A stretch of DNA of 64,000 bases from Lachnospiraceae bacterium (GTDB taxonomy: Bacteria > Bacillota > Clostridia > Lachnospirales > Lachnospiraceae), in the NCBI GenBank assembly GCA_014804755.1, contig JAAUZE010000027.1, positions 62,001 through 126,000 of the forward strand. Reading direction: 5' to 3'. The position numbers and the translations under genes were made by a program. The number at the start of each line of letters is the position of its first letter. Position 1 is the stretch's first letter. The notes under the pieces are model-generated. The model did no database searches. It saw only the letters and a program-made list of their open reading frames with translations, and was not told the origin of the DNA. Below, piece after piece: positions 27,701 through 36,001 of the stretch.

Positions 27701-29698
27701 CGTCTCGATGTCTCTGATATTCTCATCCCAGCCGGCATGTCTCGCAATCTCTAAAGCGGAACAGCAGACCCGGTATCTTCCGCGCGTCAGATCCTTGATG
27801 GCTTTCCATACCTGCTGAATTTCGCTGATACTGAGCTTTGTCTGATTTAAAAGCATAAAGTGTTTATCCAAATCTGCCTCGTTGAAAAGAACATAACACT
27901 CGGCATCAATATTTTCATCGCGTCCTGCGCGCCCGGCCTCTTGAACGTAATTTTCCAATGAATCGGAAATGTCATAGTGAATCACGAGTTTTACGTCTTT
28001 TTTGTCCACGCCCATGCCGAAAGCGGAAGTTGCTACAATAATCTGCACATCGCCGCGGATAAAGGCATCCTGATTGGAGATCTTGTCGTCACTGCTCATT
28101 TGACCGTGAAAGGCTTTTGCGTTAAAGCCGTCATGAGAAAGTTTCCTTGTGAGTTCTTCGACGTTTTTGGTGCGGGAGGCGTAAACAATTGTGGGGCAGT
28201 TTTTTTGCTCAATCAGGTTACGCAAAGTCGCATATTTCTCTGTATCATTATCACGGTATAGCACTTCATAACGAAGATTTTGCCTAGCGGCATTTGTAGT
28301 ATAGAGTTCCAAATCAATCTGGAGTTTTTGATTAAAGTATTCTTTGATGTCGCTGATAACTTTCTGCTTGGCGGTTGCGGTAAAGCAGGATACGGGGATT
28401 GCGGTATGCTTTTCCGCACAAAGCTCAGCAATAAAATCCCCAATATAAAGATAGTCTACGCGGAAATCATGTCCCCATGAGGAAAAGCAGTGAGCTTCAT
28501 CAATGACAAATCTTGCGATGTTGCGCCCGAGCAGCAGTCGTTTGATTGTTTTTGAGCGTAGGGATTCCGGTGAGATATATAAAATAGAGGCAATCCCGTT
28601 TTCGACTCGTTCTAAAGCCTCTGACCGTTCCAGTGTGTTGAGCAGGCCGTTTATCGTTACTGCATCCGTGATTCCTTTTTGACTCAGATTATCCACTTGA
28701 TCTTTCATAAGTGACTGAAGGGGGGAAATCACCACGGTCAGACCCTGCGTTGTTTCCGATTCGATCAAAGCCGGAAGCTGGAAGGTGATAGATTTGCCGC
28801 CGCCTGTGGGAAATACTGCGAGAAGCGATTTACCTTGGACAGCTGCGGCAACTGCTTTTTCCTGCAACGGTTCCCCGTTGTAGCTGCGGAAGCTGTCATA
28901 ACCGAATTTTTTCTTTAGCTGGTCGTGAATATCAAAAGCCGTGCGACAATAGACACAGCCCTTTGCACAGGGGCGACCGCGCAGTATCCGATATACCTGC
29001 TGTACCATTGGATAATTTTTTTGCACCCAGTAGGGAATGATGGATTCTTTGTCGTCGACGGAAATCGTGGCGAGGCAATAAGCAAGCTCAATCGGTCGTT
29101 CTTTCGCAAGGGCGCCGATGTCTGCGTTTGCACAAATTTGAGACGGATATACCTGATGTATCAGTGCAGAAATATTGTCTGACTTTTCATGAAAATCCAA
29201 ATAGCGGAAAAAACCGCGAAAATAAGGGCTTCTGTCAAGAAGTGTACAATAAATTTTTTTCATAAGCGGGTGAAGCTGATGAAATGCGGATACTTCGTCC
29301 AAAAATAATTCCATGGCTTTTTTGGCATCATTCAGTGGATTATTAAGCTCTTCGGTCTGGATTTTATCGTCTTTTAACAGTTTATGATATGGCCTTCTTG
29401 GAAACAGAAGGGGAGAGAGATACAGAGTATCTATGTAGGAACGTATCCCTGCCGCCTCCACGGTGGACATGATATACTGCAGATCAAACTTAATCATATT
29501 ATGACCGCATAAAAAGAAAGCGCCCTGTAAAAAATGTCCCAGCTCACCCATGCTGTTAGAATGAAACGGTATGCCGCTTGTATTTATGGCAGGAAGGGGA
29601 GTGCGTATCGCTCCTATATCGAGCACTTTATGGGTGTCTGGGGCAACTTCGGTATCCAAAAAAACAATTTCTTTGGGGCGGGTATTCTGCGGCATCAT
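24704..29698 (-). CDS. DEDD exonuclease - RecQ helicase - UvrD helicase fusion
   Basis: A 1,664-aa protein. Residues 1-150 form a DEDD-type 3'-5' exonuclease (FLDTEVAP, GHNMIKFD). A Cys-containing CAKGCVYC segment sits at 244-251. A RecQ-type helicase follows with FPTGGGKS (296-303), DEAH at 400-403, FTATA, and the HYDISDSLENYVQEAGRAGRD end. After a winged-helix-like and coiled linker region a UvrD/Rep helicase begins with AGPGSGKT near 1091, LDEAQDMNEDE, VGDDDQNIYEF, NFRSS, TIHKSKGHEFD and VGITRAKSQLY. All catalytic motifs appear intact in both helicases. Such three-part fusions occur in gut Firmicutes; role unproven, likely repair or anti-mobile-element activity. RBS lies within GGAGAAAACA ahead of ATG. 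Confidence 0.88.
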   Translation of the reverse strand: MMPQNTRPKEIVFLDTEVAPDTHKVLDIGAIRTPLPAINTSGIPFHSNSMGELGHFLQGAFFLCGHNMIKFDLQYIMSTVEAAGIRSYIDTLYLSPLLFPRRPYHKLLKDDKIQTEELNNPLNDAKKAMELFLDEVSAFHQLHPLMKKIYCTLLDRSPYFRGFFRYLDFHEKSDNISALIHQVYPSQICANADIGALAKERPIELAYCLATISVDDKESIIPYWVQKNYPMVQQVYRILRGRPCAKGCVYCRTAFDIHDQLKKKFGYDSFRSYNGEPLQEKAVAAAVQGKSLLAVFPTGGGKSITFQLPALIESETTQGLTVVISPLQSLMKDQVDNLSQKGITDAVTINGLLNTLERSEALERVENGIASILYISPESLRSKTIKRLLLGRNIARFVIDEAHCFSSWGHDFRVDYLYIGDFIAELCAEKHTAIPVSCFTATAKQKVISDIKEYFNQKLQIDLELYTTNAARQNLRYEVLYRDNDTEKYATLRNLIEQKNCPTIVYASRTKNVEELTRKLSHDGFNAKAFHGQMSSDDKISNQDAFIRGDVQIIVATSAFGMGVDKKDVKLVIHYDISDSLENYVQEAGRAGRDENIDAECYVLFNEADLDKHFMLLNQTKLSISEIQQVWKAIKDLTRGRYRVCCSALEIARHAGWDENIRDIETKVRTAISALETSGYVERGQNCPRVYADSIQVRTSREAIERIDSSDKFDDKQKEYAKRIIGKLISTRSRALVNSGEAESRVDYIADYLGIDKERVIESVNLMREEGILANDKEMSVYIDAGSLKSRAKNTTLHKFAELEGFLIEKLAEDGQRINYKEVNEEALNKGIKFSTVNNLRILLYFWIIKGYIQKPEGEINTGMQLIPLENVVSLKSKYEKRMALAQFIEEFFINHAKEKAKPAGTATGTHATASETDQNTITLNFSIQELQNTYNDMPKLLPEKATTLYEIEEALLYLSKIGAFRLEGGFLVLYNAMEINRLEKDNKKRYKAEDYKQLADFYDSKTQQIHIVGEYANMMVRNYQAALTFVNDYFQMEYKLFLTKYFKGKRRSEIERNITPMKYRQLFENLSERQTEIINDDSSKVIVVAAGPGSGKTMILSHKLASLMLLEDVKHEQLLMLTFSRAAAMEFKTRLAALIGNAAHFVEIKTFHSYCFDLLGRVGNLEKAENVVRDAAQMILDGDVEPDRITKTVLVLDEAQDMNEDEYHLVRALMNSNEDMRVIAVGDDDQNIYEFRGSNSRYMASLLQLQDSRKYELTENFRSSRKVIAFANEFVKQISERMKTEKIHPVKEEEGAVQLVRTASSTELAAVEYMASAMTKAQRREPGKTAAILTSTNEQAYLAVELLSRKGFRARLIQSNDGFSLYDLAEMRYFLTQLGQYGIPILSDEMWESAKQQLITTYSRSTSLTDCLNLLDQFFKGDDKKYLTDLEDFLREAKFGDFYQSREDEICVSTIHKSKGHEFDRVYMTLDTFIKYSFVNNNYKAHPGEMSQENKDNRNAELRKVYVGITRAKSQLYLFYNTDYFTNIADRLNAIGIQERYDKTIFANIGEIILPMTHRDVFLSYSEDTKRSNVIETLQSGDHLQIQEDSVNGRIKLFFAVPYRNNLFRVACASKDFCKKVYRHKEKGYSLFSAEILYIVKWRNKETGQEYSVLLPVVRMKKI

Positions 29699-29887
29699 TG
29701 TTTTCTCCTGACGGTATTTTTATTGTATTTTCTTTGGGGGATTTCTTAAATCATAGCACTTTTTGTATTTGTTTTCAACTAACTTTATAGATGCGATATG
29801 ATGGATGAGAAAAGCGGAAGATATAGAGTAAATGATTGTATGCTTTTGGGAAAAGAAATGATATACTAAGGAAAAGATGGGTACCTT

Positions 29888-30331
29888 TTGGATAGGGTAT
29901 GTGTACAAGTGGCAGTATATGATGACAGAGTAGAAATTACATCACCGGGAATGTTGTATGGAGGGCTTACTATAGAACAGATAAAAGAAGGCGGCTCCAA
30001 GATTCGCAATCGATGTATTGCGGAAATATTCAGCAGAATGAGGATTATTGAAAGCTGGGGTACTGGTATTAAACGTATGTTTAGCAGTTGTAGGGAATAT
30101 GGTATTAGAGAGCCTGAACTATTGGAAATAGGGGACAGTTTTCGGGTAAATTTATACAGGCCTTCTTTTAGTGGAATGCGTAAAATTTCACCAAAAAGTT
30201 CACCAAAAAGTTCACCAAAAAGTTCACCAAAAAGTTCACCAATAAGTTTGTCTCATAATTTGAATTCGACACAGCAGAAAATTATTGAAATGATTTTAAT
30301 TAACCCGAAAATAACACAAAAAAATTGCTGA
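29888..30331 (+). pseudogene. Truncated AlbA/HATPase (RecG-like) regulator
   Basis: Only the C-terminal half of an AlbA_2-HATPase_c_4 protein remains. It opens directly in the ATPase fold (VAVYDDRVEITSPG, GGSKIRNRCIAEIFSRM, ESWGTGIKRM), continues to a linker made of four SSPK repeats and then enters a winged-helix (STQQKIIEMI) which is cut after KITQK by a run of seven A and an early stop; removing one A would extend the frame by only a few residues. The N-terminal AlbA/Schlafen-type domain is missing. An intact relative lies at 33,972. Confidence 0.75.
30193..30240 (+). repeat. Four exact 12-bp tandem repeats (AAAAAGTTCACC)
   Basis: Four perfect copies of the unit, in frame, encode the S-S-P-K linker of the truncated HATPase protein; degenerate half-copies flank them. 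Unit length is a multiple of three, so copy-number change keeps the frame. Confidence 0.9.
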
Positions 30332-30415
30332 AGGTAAGTGAAATAATCTGAGTAAGATGACTGCATTGCGGTAATGACATAAGGAACTAAGTGGAGATGA
30401 AGAAGGAGAATCAGC

Positions 30416-31294
30416 ATGAACGCAATTCAAACCGTTGCCCTGACAAAATATTACGGCAAAGCAAGGGGAATTACCGATATCCACTTAACGGTGCCGGAGG
30501 GAGATTTTTTCGGATTTATCGGTCCGAACGGCGCGGGGAAAAGCACGACGATCCGAATCCTTTTGGGTTTACTGTCTCCGTCCGGCGGAACGGCAAGCAT
30601 CTTTGGGCGCAATGTTCGCGATAAAAAAGAGGACATCCTTCCGGACATCGGCTATATGCCGTCCGAGGCCAATTTTTATCCCAATATGAAAGTCGGCGAA
30701 GTCATCCGCTATTCCGCCGAACTGAGAAAAAAGGACTGCAAAAAAGAAGCGGAACGGCTCTGCGAGCGATTGGAATTACATATGAATAAAAAAATCAGGG
30801 AGCTGTCGCTCGGCAATCGAAAAAAAGTGTCAATCGTCTGCGCGCTGCAGCACGAGCCGCGTCTTTGTATTTTGGATGAGCCTACAAGCGGACTCGACCC
30901 GCTGATGCAAAGGGCGTTTTATGAGATTTTGGAGGAACGGAATAAGCAGGGTGCGACCATTTTTCTTTCATCCCATATTCTTTCGGAGATACAGCGTTAT
31001 TGTAAACATGCCGCGGTCATTCGGGAAGGGAAAATTCTGATCTGCGACAGTATCGAAAAACTGGGACATACGCATGCCAAAAATGTGACGCTCACAGGGG
31101 TTGCGGCGGCGCCGGCGCTTGACGGGATAAGGAACGTGGTGACGGAAGGCGATACCGTGAAATTCCTGTACAGCGGAGAGCCGGGGGCACTGTTGAACGC
31201 GCTTGCTGGAATGCCTGTAACGGACCTTAGTATTACGGAGCCGGATTTAGAGGACATTTTTATGCACTACTATATTTCGGGGGAGAAAGTATGA
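30416..31294 (+). CDS. ABC transporter ATP-binding protein (ABC-2 type)
   Basis: A 292-aa NBD of the BcrA/CcmA-like class. Walker A GPNGAGKST lies at about 39-47, Q-loop region GYMPSEANFYP, signature LSLGNRKK (a variant of LSGGQ), Walker B LCILDEPTSGLDP, and H-loop LSSHILSE. The C-terminal 75 residues form the extension usual in this class. AAGGAGA precedes the ATG. It pairs with the permease 80 bases downstream to form an efflux-type ABC transporter; its substrate (antibiotic, peptide or lipid) is unknown. Confidence 0.9.
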   Translation: MNAIQTVALTKYYGKARGITDIHLTVPEGDFFGFIGPNGAGKSTTIRILLGLLSPSGGTASIFGRNVRDKKEDILPDIGYMPSEANFYPNMKVGEVIRYSAELRKKDCKKEAERLCERLELHMNKKIRELSLGNRKKVSIVCALQHEPRLCILDEPTSGLDPLMQRAFYEILEERNKQGATIFLSSHILSEIQRYCKHAAVIREGKILICDSIEKLGHTHAKNVTLTGVAAAPALDGIRNVVTEGDTVKFLYSGEPGALLNALAGMPVTDLSITEPDLEDIFMHYYISGEKV

Positions 31295-31303
31295 AGAAAA
31301 TGA

Positions 31304-31344
31304 AGATGTTCTAAGGCGTCGAAAGACACCGCCTAAGAACATCT
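31304..31344 (+). promoter_or_regulatory. Hairpin between ABC ATPase and permease genes
   Basis: AGATGTTCTAAGGCG / CGCCTAAGAACATCT, a 15-base stem with one mismatch around an 11-base loop, 10 bases after the ATPase stop. No U tract follows, so it is more likely an mRNA stabiliser or processing site than a full terminator. Confidence 0.6.
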
Positions 31345-31374
31345 ACGCCATTTCCTGAAGAATGGAGGATTCCT

Positions 31375-32160
31375 ATGACCATTTTAAAACACGAGATCAG
31401 GCAGGGAAGAAATTCGCTCATCATATGGGCAGCGGTGATCGCATTGATGCTTGGAGTATGTATTTTGATCTATCCCGAAATGGGAGAGCAGGTGAACGAA
31501 TTGAGCGGGGCGTTTGCCAATATGGGCGGATTTTCCGCGGCGTTTGGAATGGATAAGATCAACTTCGGCGAATTTATGGGATTTTTCAGCGTGGAGTGCG
31601 GAAATGTGCTCGGACTCGGCGGAGCTTTTTTTGCGGCGCTCATCGGTATTTCCGTTCTTGCAAAAGAAGAAAAGGAGCATACCGCAGAGTTCCTTTTAAC
31701 GCATCCTGTCAGCCGCACGAAAGTTGTTTTGCAGAAATGGGTGTCGGTGCTTGTGCAGATCGTGATCCTAAATTTGGCGGCGGTTGCAGTTACTGTCATC
31801 ACGATGCAGATGATCGGCGAATCCGCGGATATTAAGCCGATGTTCCTGATGTTTTTTGCTTACCTGATCATGCAGGTGGAAACGGCGGCAGTCTGCTTCG
31901 GCATTTCCGCTTTTATTGGTGGGGGAGGACTTGGGCTCGGCTTGGGACTCGCCGCATTGTTTTATTTTTTGAATATCATTGCGAACTTAACGGAGAGCGC
32001 AAAGTTCCTGAAATACATCACGCCCTTCGGCTATACGGACGGCGCGGATATTATTACAAACGGACGGATCGAAACGGGATATTTGGCGGTAGGGATAATG
32101 ATAACGATAGCAGGCATCGCAGCGGCGTTCGTGAAGTACCGGCGAAAAGATATTATGTGA
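31375..32160 (+). CDS. ABC-2 family permease
   Basis: A 261-aa integral membrane protein with about six hydrophobic spans (starting at residues about 16, 65, 115, 145, 172 and 233). The start TILKHEIRQGR is typical of ABC-2 permeases that pair with BcrA-like ATPases, and FLLTHPVSRTKVVLQK is the usual cytoplasmic coupling segment. GGAGG precedes the ATG. It is the membrane partner of the ATPase gene at 30,416. Confidence 0.88.
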   Translation: MTILKHEIRQGRNSLIIWAAVIALMLGVCILIYPEMGEQVNELSGAFANMGGFSAAFGMDKINFGEFMGFFSVECGNVLGLGGAFFAALIGISVLAKEEKEHTAEFLLTHPVSRTKVVLQKWVSVLVQIVILNLAAVAVTVITMQMIGESADIKPMFLMFFAYLIMQVETAAVCFGISAFIGGGGLGLGLGLAALFYFLNIIANLTESAKFLKYITPFGYTDGADIITNGRIETGYLAVGIMITIAGIAAAFVKYRRKDIM

Positions 32161-32204
32161 TTAGGATTTGAATGAAAAGGAAAAATAGGCAGGAGATTGA
32201 GAAG

Positions 32205-32972
32205 ATGGAAGAAATACAAGAATTCTATAAAGCCTGTGATGAAAGTCAGCGTTTGATCACGCAGTCAGGAAAAATTGAGTTTATCACAACGATGAAATAT
32301 TTAAGGCAATATTGTCAAAAGGACATGTCAGTTTTAGATGCCTGTGCGGGCGGCGGTATTTACTCATTTCCGCTTGCTGATCTGGGGTGTAATGTGACTG
32401 CCGGGGATTTGATTGAAACAAATGTAGCATACATAAGAACGCAAAATGAAAAAAATCAGAAGTTAAAAGACGTATATCAGGGAAACGTTTTGGACTTATC
32501 AAGATTTCATGATAATTGCTTTGACGTTGTATTAAATTTGGGTTCTTATTATCATCTGTGTGATGGGAAAGACAGAGAAAAATCCCTGTCAGAGACATTA
32601 AGAGTATTAAAGACTGGCGGGATATATATGATCGCATATATCAATCGTTGTGCAAATTATATGGCGCATTTTGCAGAGTGCAAAGATCATTTTTCTTTTC
32701 TGGCAAACTATATGAAAACGGGACATATAGAAGATAGTACATTATTTTATTCATCAACTCCTGAGATGGTAGAAGAGGATTTGAATAAACAGAATTTAAA
32801 AGTACTTCACCATGTTGGCGTTGACGGCCCGATGTTTGTTTATAGAGAGATTGTGGAGGGCATGAATTGTGAAGATTTTGATGCATTTATGGATATTCAT
32901 TTTGAGTTGTGTGATAAAAGAAGTAATTTAGGATACAGTGAGCATGGGTTGGTCATTGCGCAAAAAGTGTGA
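32205..32972 (+). CDS. Class I SAM-dependent methyltransferase
   Basis: Start placed at 32205 behind AGGAGA; an in-frame ATG at 32172 exists. The 255-aa protein has the methyltransferase motif I VLDACAGGGIYS (residues about 40-51), an acidic motif II region (GDLIETN), VLDLS, and motif IV DVVLNLGSYYHL, followed by LRVLKTGGIYMIAYIN. The C-terminal part has the W/F-rich substrate cap usual in small-molecule methyltransferases of the Methyltransf_11/25 type. AT-rich compared with neighbours, suggesting recent acquisition. Substrate unknown. Confidence 0.82.
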   Translation: MEEIQEFYKACDESQRLITQSGKIEFITTMKYLRQYCQKDMSVLDACAGGGIYSFPLADLGCNVTAGDLIETNVAYIRTQNEKNQKLKDVYQGNVLDLSRFHDNCFDVVLNLGSYYHLCDGKDREKSLSETLRVLKTGGIYMIAYINRCANYMAHFAECKDHFSFLANYMKTGHIEDSTLFYSSTPEMVEEDLNKQNLKVLHHVGVDGPMFVYREIVEGMNCEDFDAFMDIHFELCDKRSNLGYSEHGLVIAQKV

Positions 32973-33027
32973 TGTAAGGAGAAAGGGTTATGTGAAAAGA
33001 ATGTTGAACGACATGAGAGGGAAAAAA

Positions 33028-33579
33028 ATGAAAAAACTGCTTTTGATCACCGGCGATATAGCAGCCGGAAAATCAACTTTTTCAAAAATATTATCCGCAA
33101 GATACCGCGTCGCTGCATTTCAGAAAGATTCGATCAAAGAGATATTGGGAGATGCGATCGGCTTTCACAATCGTGAAGAAAACTTAAAGCTGTCCAATGC
33201 AACGATGGGGATTCTGTATCATTTATTTTCCGGATTTGCGGTGACGGGAAACGATGTTATTTTGGAAGCAAATTTTCATGAGGCGGAATTGCAAAAATTA
33301 CACGAAATCGCGGAAGAAAACCATTATGAGGTATGTACGCTTGTGCTCAGGGGAGACACGAATGTTTTGTATCAAAGATATAGGAACCGTATGAATAATG
33401 AGAACCGCCATCCGGTGCATTTAAGCACGACGCTGGACGTGAAAGAAGATTTTGTCCGCTGCGCAGAGTGGATGAAACAGGAAAAGATCATCGGTCATAC
33501 CATGGAGATTGATGCAACGGATTTTTCCTATCAAAAAGATGAGGGGCTGTTAAAGCGGATCGACGAATTTATGGGATGA
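33028..33579 (+). CDS. AAA_33-type P-loop kinase-like protein
   Basis: Start placed at 33028 (MKKLLLITG), where the P-loop fold must begin; the open frame runs back to 32938 over the methyltransferase end. The 183-aa protein has Walker A GDIAAGKST (residues about 8-16), an Asp-Ser in QKDSIKE, an EANFHEAE strand end, and a LVLRGDTNVLYQRYRNR lid-like region, as in zeta-toxin/chloramphenicol-phosphotransferase-like and gluconate-kinase-like AAA_33 proteins. It probably phosphorylates a small molecule. Resistance-type functions are known in the family, but the substrate cannot be read from sequence. Confidence 0.75.
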   Translation: MKKLLLITGDIAAGKSTFSKILSARYRVAAFQKDSIKEILGDAIGFHNREENLKLSNATMGILYHLFSGFAVTGNDVILEANFHEAELQKLHEIAEENHYEVCTLVLRGDTNVLYQRYRNRMNNENRHPVHLSTTLDVKEDFVRCAEWMKQEKIIGHTMEIDATDFSYQKDEGLLKRIDEFMG

Positions 33580-33646
33580 ATGTTTGGCGCGGATGCGATG
33601 AGAGGAAAAGAAAGGGATTCTAAAAATTTAAGGAGGAGCGCTCCAA

Positions 33647-33745
33647 ATGTTCCAAATAGAATCTTACATAGAAGAACTCTTTGATGAAGCGTTTTCCCTG
33701 CTGTTTTCATGGTGTCAGAATGCGTTGATGAGATTGGGAGCTTGA
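33647..33745 (+). pseudogene. Nucleotidyltransferase-like N-terminal scrap
   Basis: A strong AGGAGGAG site precedes an ATG opening FQIESYIEELFDEAF, which is like the start of small nucleotidyltransferase-domain proteins. The frame breaks off after 32 codons, before the catalytic GS-x-x-x-G-DxD region, where it meets the GNAT fragment. A deletion scar. Confidence 0.4.
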
Positions 33746-33862
33746 TACCATATTGCAGGAACCGGGAAAATGTCATCTGTATGAGAAGATGGGATATCGA
33801 AGGACGGGAAAAATGAGCAGATCAATGAGAGATTGACGCTGGTTTTTTATGTGAAAGAATAA
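33741..33862 (+). pseudogene. GNAT acetyltransferase C-terminal scrap
   Basis: LDTILQEPGKCHLYEKMGYRRTGK, then after a one-base frame change NEQINERLTLVFYVKE and stop, is the usual C-terminal end of a GNAT N-acetyltransferase (LYEK-x-GY motif). The acetyl-CoA binding core is missing. It is fused head-on to the nucleotidyltransferase scrap. Confidence 0.65.
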
Positions 33863-33971
33863 AGTGGGACATAAAGTGGCAAGAATGAGGAAGGAAAAAA
33901 TGCTACTAACATAAAACCATGTCGTATCACAAGAACGAATAGCCATAGCAAGCTGTAGGCGGAGGCAATAT

Positions 33972-35411
33972 ATGAATCTTACGAAGATGACAATTGAAGA
34001 AATGTGCATAATGACAGAAAGACAATTATTTGATCGTAAAAGTGCTCGGGTCAGTGCAACAGCGCTTGCCACTTCGATGATTGCCTTTGCAAATGCGGAC
34101 GGAGGTTTATTGGCAGTCGGGATAGAGGATGACGGTAGAATTACTGGAATAGATGCCTATACAAATAACGTAAATGAGATTTATCGTGTACCGTTTGATT
34201 TTTGCAAACCGTCTATTATGATTGAAACGGAGATAGTGGAGTGTATTGATTGGGAGGGAAAAGATAATCATATCCTTTTGATTTGCATTCCGCAGAGTAA
34301 TGAGCTTCATGTGAATCATCGGGATGAAGCCTTTTTGCGTGTGGGAGATAAATCAAAGAAACTTACCTTTGATGAAAGATTGCAATTAATGTATGCTAAG
34401 GGGGAAAGATATTATGAGAATGAGCCGGTATACGGCAGTACGATAGATGACATTGACATGAAAGTGGTTGCCGAGTACTGTAACAAAATCGGGTATAGGA
34501 AGTCACCGGAGGAGTATATTCAGCAAAACAAAAAATATATTATCGATGTTAGCGGGCGGAAGGAAATGAGTGGGGCAGCGATTCTGCTGTTTGGTAAAAG
34601 TCCGCAGTTATTTTTTGAACGCGCCAGAGTGCGTTTCATAAGATATGAGGGAACAGAAGCAAGAGTCGGCGCCGCTATGAATGTGGTGAAAGATAAGATT
34701 TTTGAGGGGCGCATTTTGGATTTGGTGGAAAAGACAATTGAGTTTGTTCGAAGTCAGGTAAAAGAGCATACTTATTTAGGCGCGGATGCCAGATTTGTTA
34801 CTGAACCGGAATATCCGGAATTTGTATGGAAAGAAATGATTATCAATGCGATTGCGCATCGCGATTATAGCATTAAAGGTACTGATATTCAGATTAAGAT
34901 GTTTGACGATCATATTACGGTAGAAAGTCCGGGTACACTTCCGGGAATTGTACGTTTGAACAATATGAGAGAAATGCATTTTTCAAGGAATCCGAAAATC
35001 GCCGGACTGCTTCATGAATATGAGTATGTTCGTGAATTTGGTGAGGGCGTTGACCGAATGTATTTTGAGATGAAACAAGCAGGATTGCCTGAACCGGAAT
35101 ATCAAACAGAAGGGTTTATGGTATATGCAACTATAAAAAATAAAAAATTCTTGGAAAGAGTATCTGCTGTTTATGAAAAAGATACCCCCCAAGATACCCC
35201 CCAAGATACCCCCCAAGATACCCCTCAAGATAGGATTTTGGTATATTGCAGCGAGCCTAGAAGTAAAAATGAAATCATGGCATTTTTGGAATATAAAGAT
35301 ATAAAGAATTTTACGAAACGGTATCTAAAACCGCTTATTCAAACGGGTAGGCTGAAGATGACAATACCGGATAAACCGCATAGCCCGAATCAGAAATATG
35401 TGGCAAAGTAA
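33972..35411 (+). CDS. AlbA_2 / HATPase_c_4 ATP-binding regulator
   Basis: A 479-aa protein. Residues 10-130 form the AlbA_2 (Schlafen-type) domain (ERQLFDRKSARVS, FANADGGLLAVGIEDDG, FLRVGDKSKKLTFDER). A middle linker region follows, then the HATPase_c_4 fold at about 275-375 (WKEMIINAIAHRDYSI, DHITVESPGTLPG, EFGEGVDRMY). A run of four DTPQ repeats (residues about 404-419) leads to a C-terminal winged-helix (about 421-479). Proteins of this layout were often annotated as RecG-like or divergent AAA-4 regulators; they are thought to be nucleic-acid-binding regulators and are frequent in accessory DNA. Function unknown. Confidence 0.82.
   Translation: MNLTKMTIEEMCIMTERQLFDRKSARVSATALATSMIAFANADGGLLAVGIEDDGRITGIDAYTNNVNEIYRVPFDFCKPSIMIETEIVECIDWEGKDNHILLICIPQSNELHVNHRDEAFLRVGDKSKKLTFDERLQLMYAKGERYYENEPVYGSTIDDIDMKVVAEYCNKIGYRKSPEEYIQQNKKYIIDVSGRKEMSGAAILLFGKSPQLFFERARVRFIRYEGTEARVGAAMNVVKDKIFEGRILDLVEKTIEFVRSQVKEHTYLGADARFVTEPEYPEFVWKEMIINAIAHRDYSIKGTDIQIKMFDDHITVESPGTLPGIVRLNNMREMHFSRNPKIAGLLHEYEYVREFGEGVDRMYFEMKQAGLPEPEYQTEGFMVYATIKNKKFLERVSAVYEKDTPQDTPQDTPQDTPQDRILVYCSEPRSKNEIMAFLEYKDIKNFTKRYLKPLIQTGRLKMTIPDKPHSPNQKYVAK
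35181..35228 (+). repeat. Four 12-bp tandem repeats (GATACCCCCCAA)
   Basis: Three perfect copies and a fourth with one C to T change, in frame, encoding the DTPQ linker of the intact HATPase protein. C runs inside each unit add further slippage potential. Confidence 0.9.
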
Positions 35412-35490
35412 ACGGAAAAGTAAAAGGTACTCATGAGAGCCATAAAATGAAAGATAATTATAATCAAAGAATGTGAGGAGGCAGTACACG

Positions 35491-35874
35491 ATGAAAATAG
35501 AACATATTGCAATGTATGTAAATGATCTGGAGGCGGCAAAGCAGTTTTTTGAAACGTATTTTGACGCAAGCGCCAATGATGGATACCATAACAAAAAAAC
35601 CGACTTCAAATCTTATTTTTTATCTTTTGACGATGGTGCGAGATTAGAAATCATGAATAAACCGGATATGGAGGATGCTGAAAAATCCATTCAAAGAACG
35701 GGCTATATTCATATCGCTTTTAGCCTTGGGAGTAAAGAGCGGGTTGATTCGCTGACGGCGAGGCTGAAGGATGACGGATACGAAGTCGTCAGTGGTCCCA
35801 GAATGACCGGCGACGGGTGCTATGAGAGCTGTGTTGTTGCGGTCGAGGGAAATCAGGTTGAAATTACTGTTTAA
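35491..35874 (+). CDS. VOC (glyoxalase/dioxygenase) family protein
   Basis: Start placed at 35491 behind GAGGAGG. The 127-aa protein has the VOC beta-alpha-beta-beta-beta repeats: [35 protein letters not shown], then [11 protein letters not shown] and [10 protein letters not shown]. Candidate metal ligands are the His in the first strand, Glu in LEIM, His in IHIAF and Glu in QVEI. Such proteins act as small glyoxalase-like enzymes or drug-binding proteins; the substrate is unknown. Confidence 0.85.
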   Translation: MKIEHIAMYVNDLEAAKQFFETYFDASANDGYHNKKTDFKSYFLSFDDGARLEIMNKPDMEDAEKSIQRTGYIHIAFSLGSKERVDSLTARLKDDGYEVVSGPRMTGDGCYESCVVAVEGNQVEITV

Positions 35875-35893
35875 CCAATGAGAGAGGAGCGAC

Positions 35894-36001
35894 ATGATCG
35901 GAATCTATGTCAGCGGAACCGGAAATTCCCAATATGCGCTGGAGCGGTTTCTTTGCAAATATGGAGACATCAATTACACTTTATTCGTCCGGTGTACTTA
36001 A
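35894..36001 (+). pseudogene. EFR1-type flavodoxin, N-terminal remnant
   Basis: After GAGAGGAG an ATG starts MIGIYVSGTGNSQYALE, the phosphate-binding loop of EFR1-family flavodoxin/ferredoxin proteins (SGTGNS). The frame ends after 35 codons inside the 3' end of the hydrolase gene on the other strand. The rest of the flavodoxin and its ferredoxin domain are deleted. Confidence 0.7.

Noticed and set aside
30193..30240. CRISPR-like short repeats
   Set aside because: The units are contiguous 12-bp in-frame copies without spacers and encode a protein linker.
35181..35228. CRISPR-like or VNTR repeat outside a gene
   Set aside because: It lies inside an intact reading frame and encodes DTPQ repeats; no spacers.
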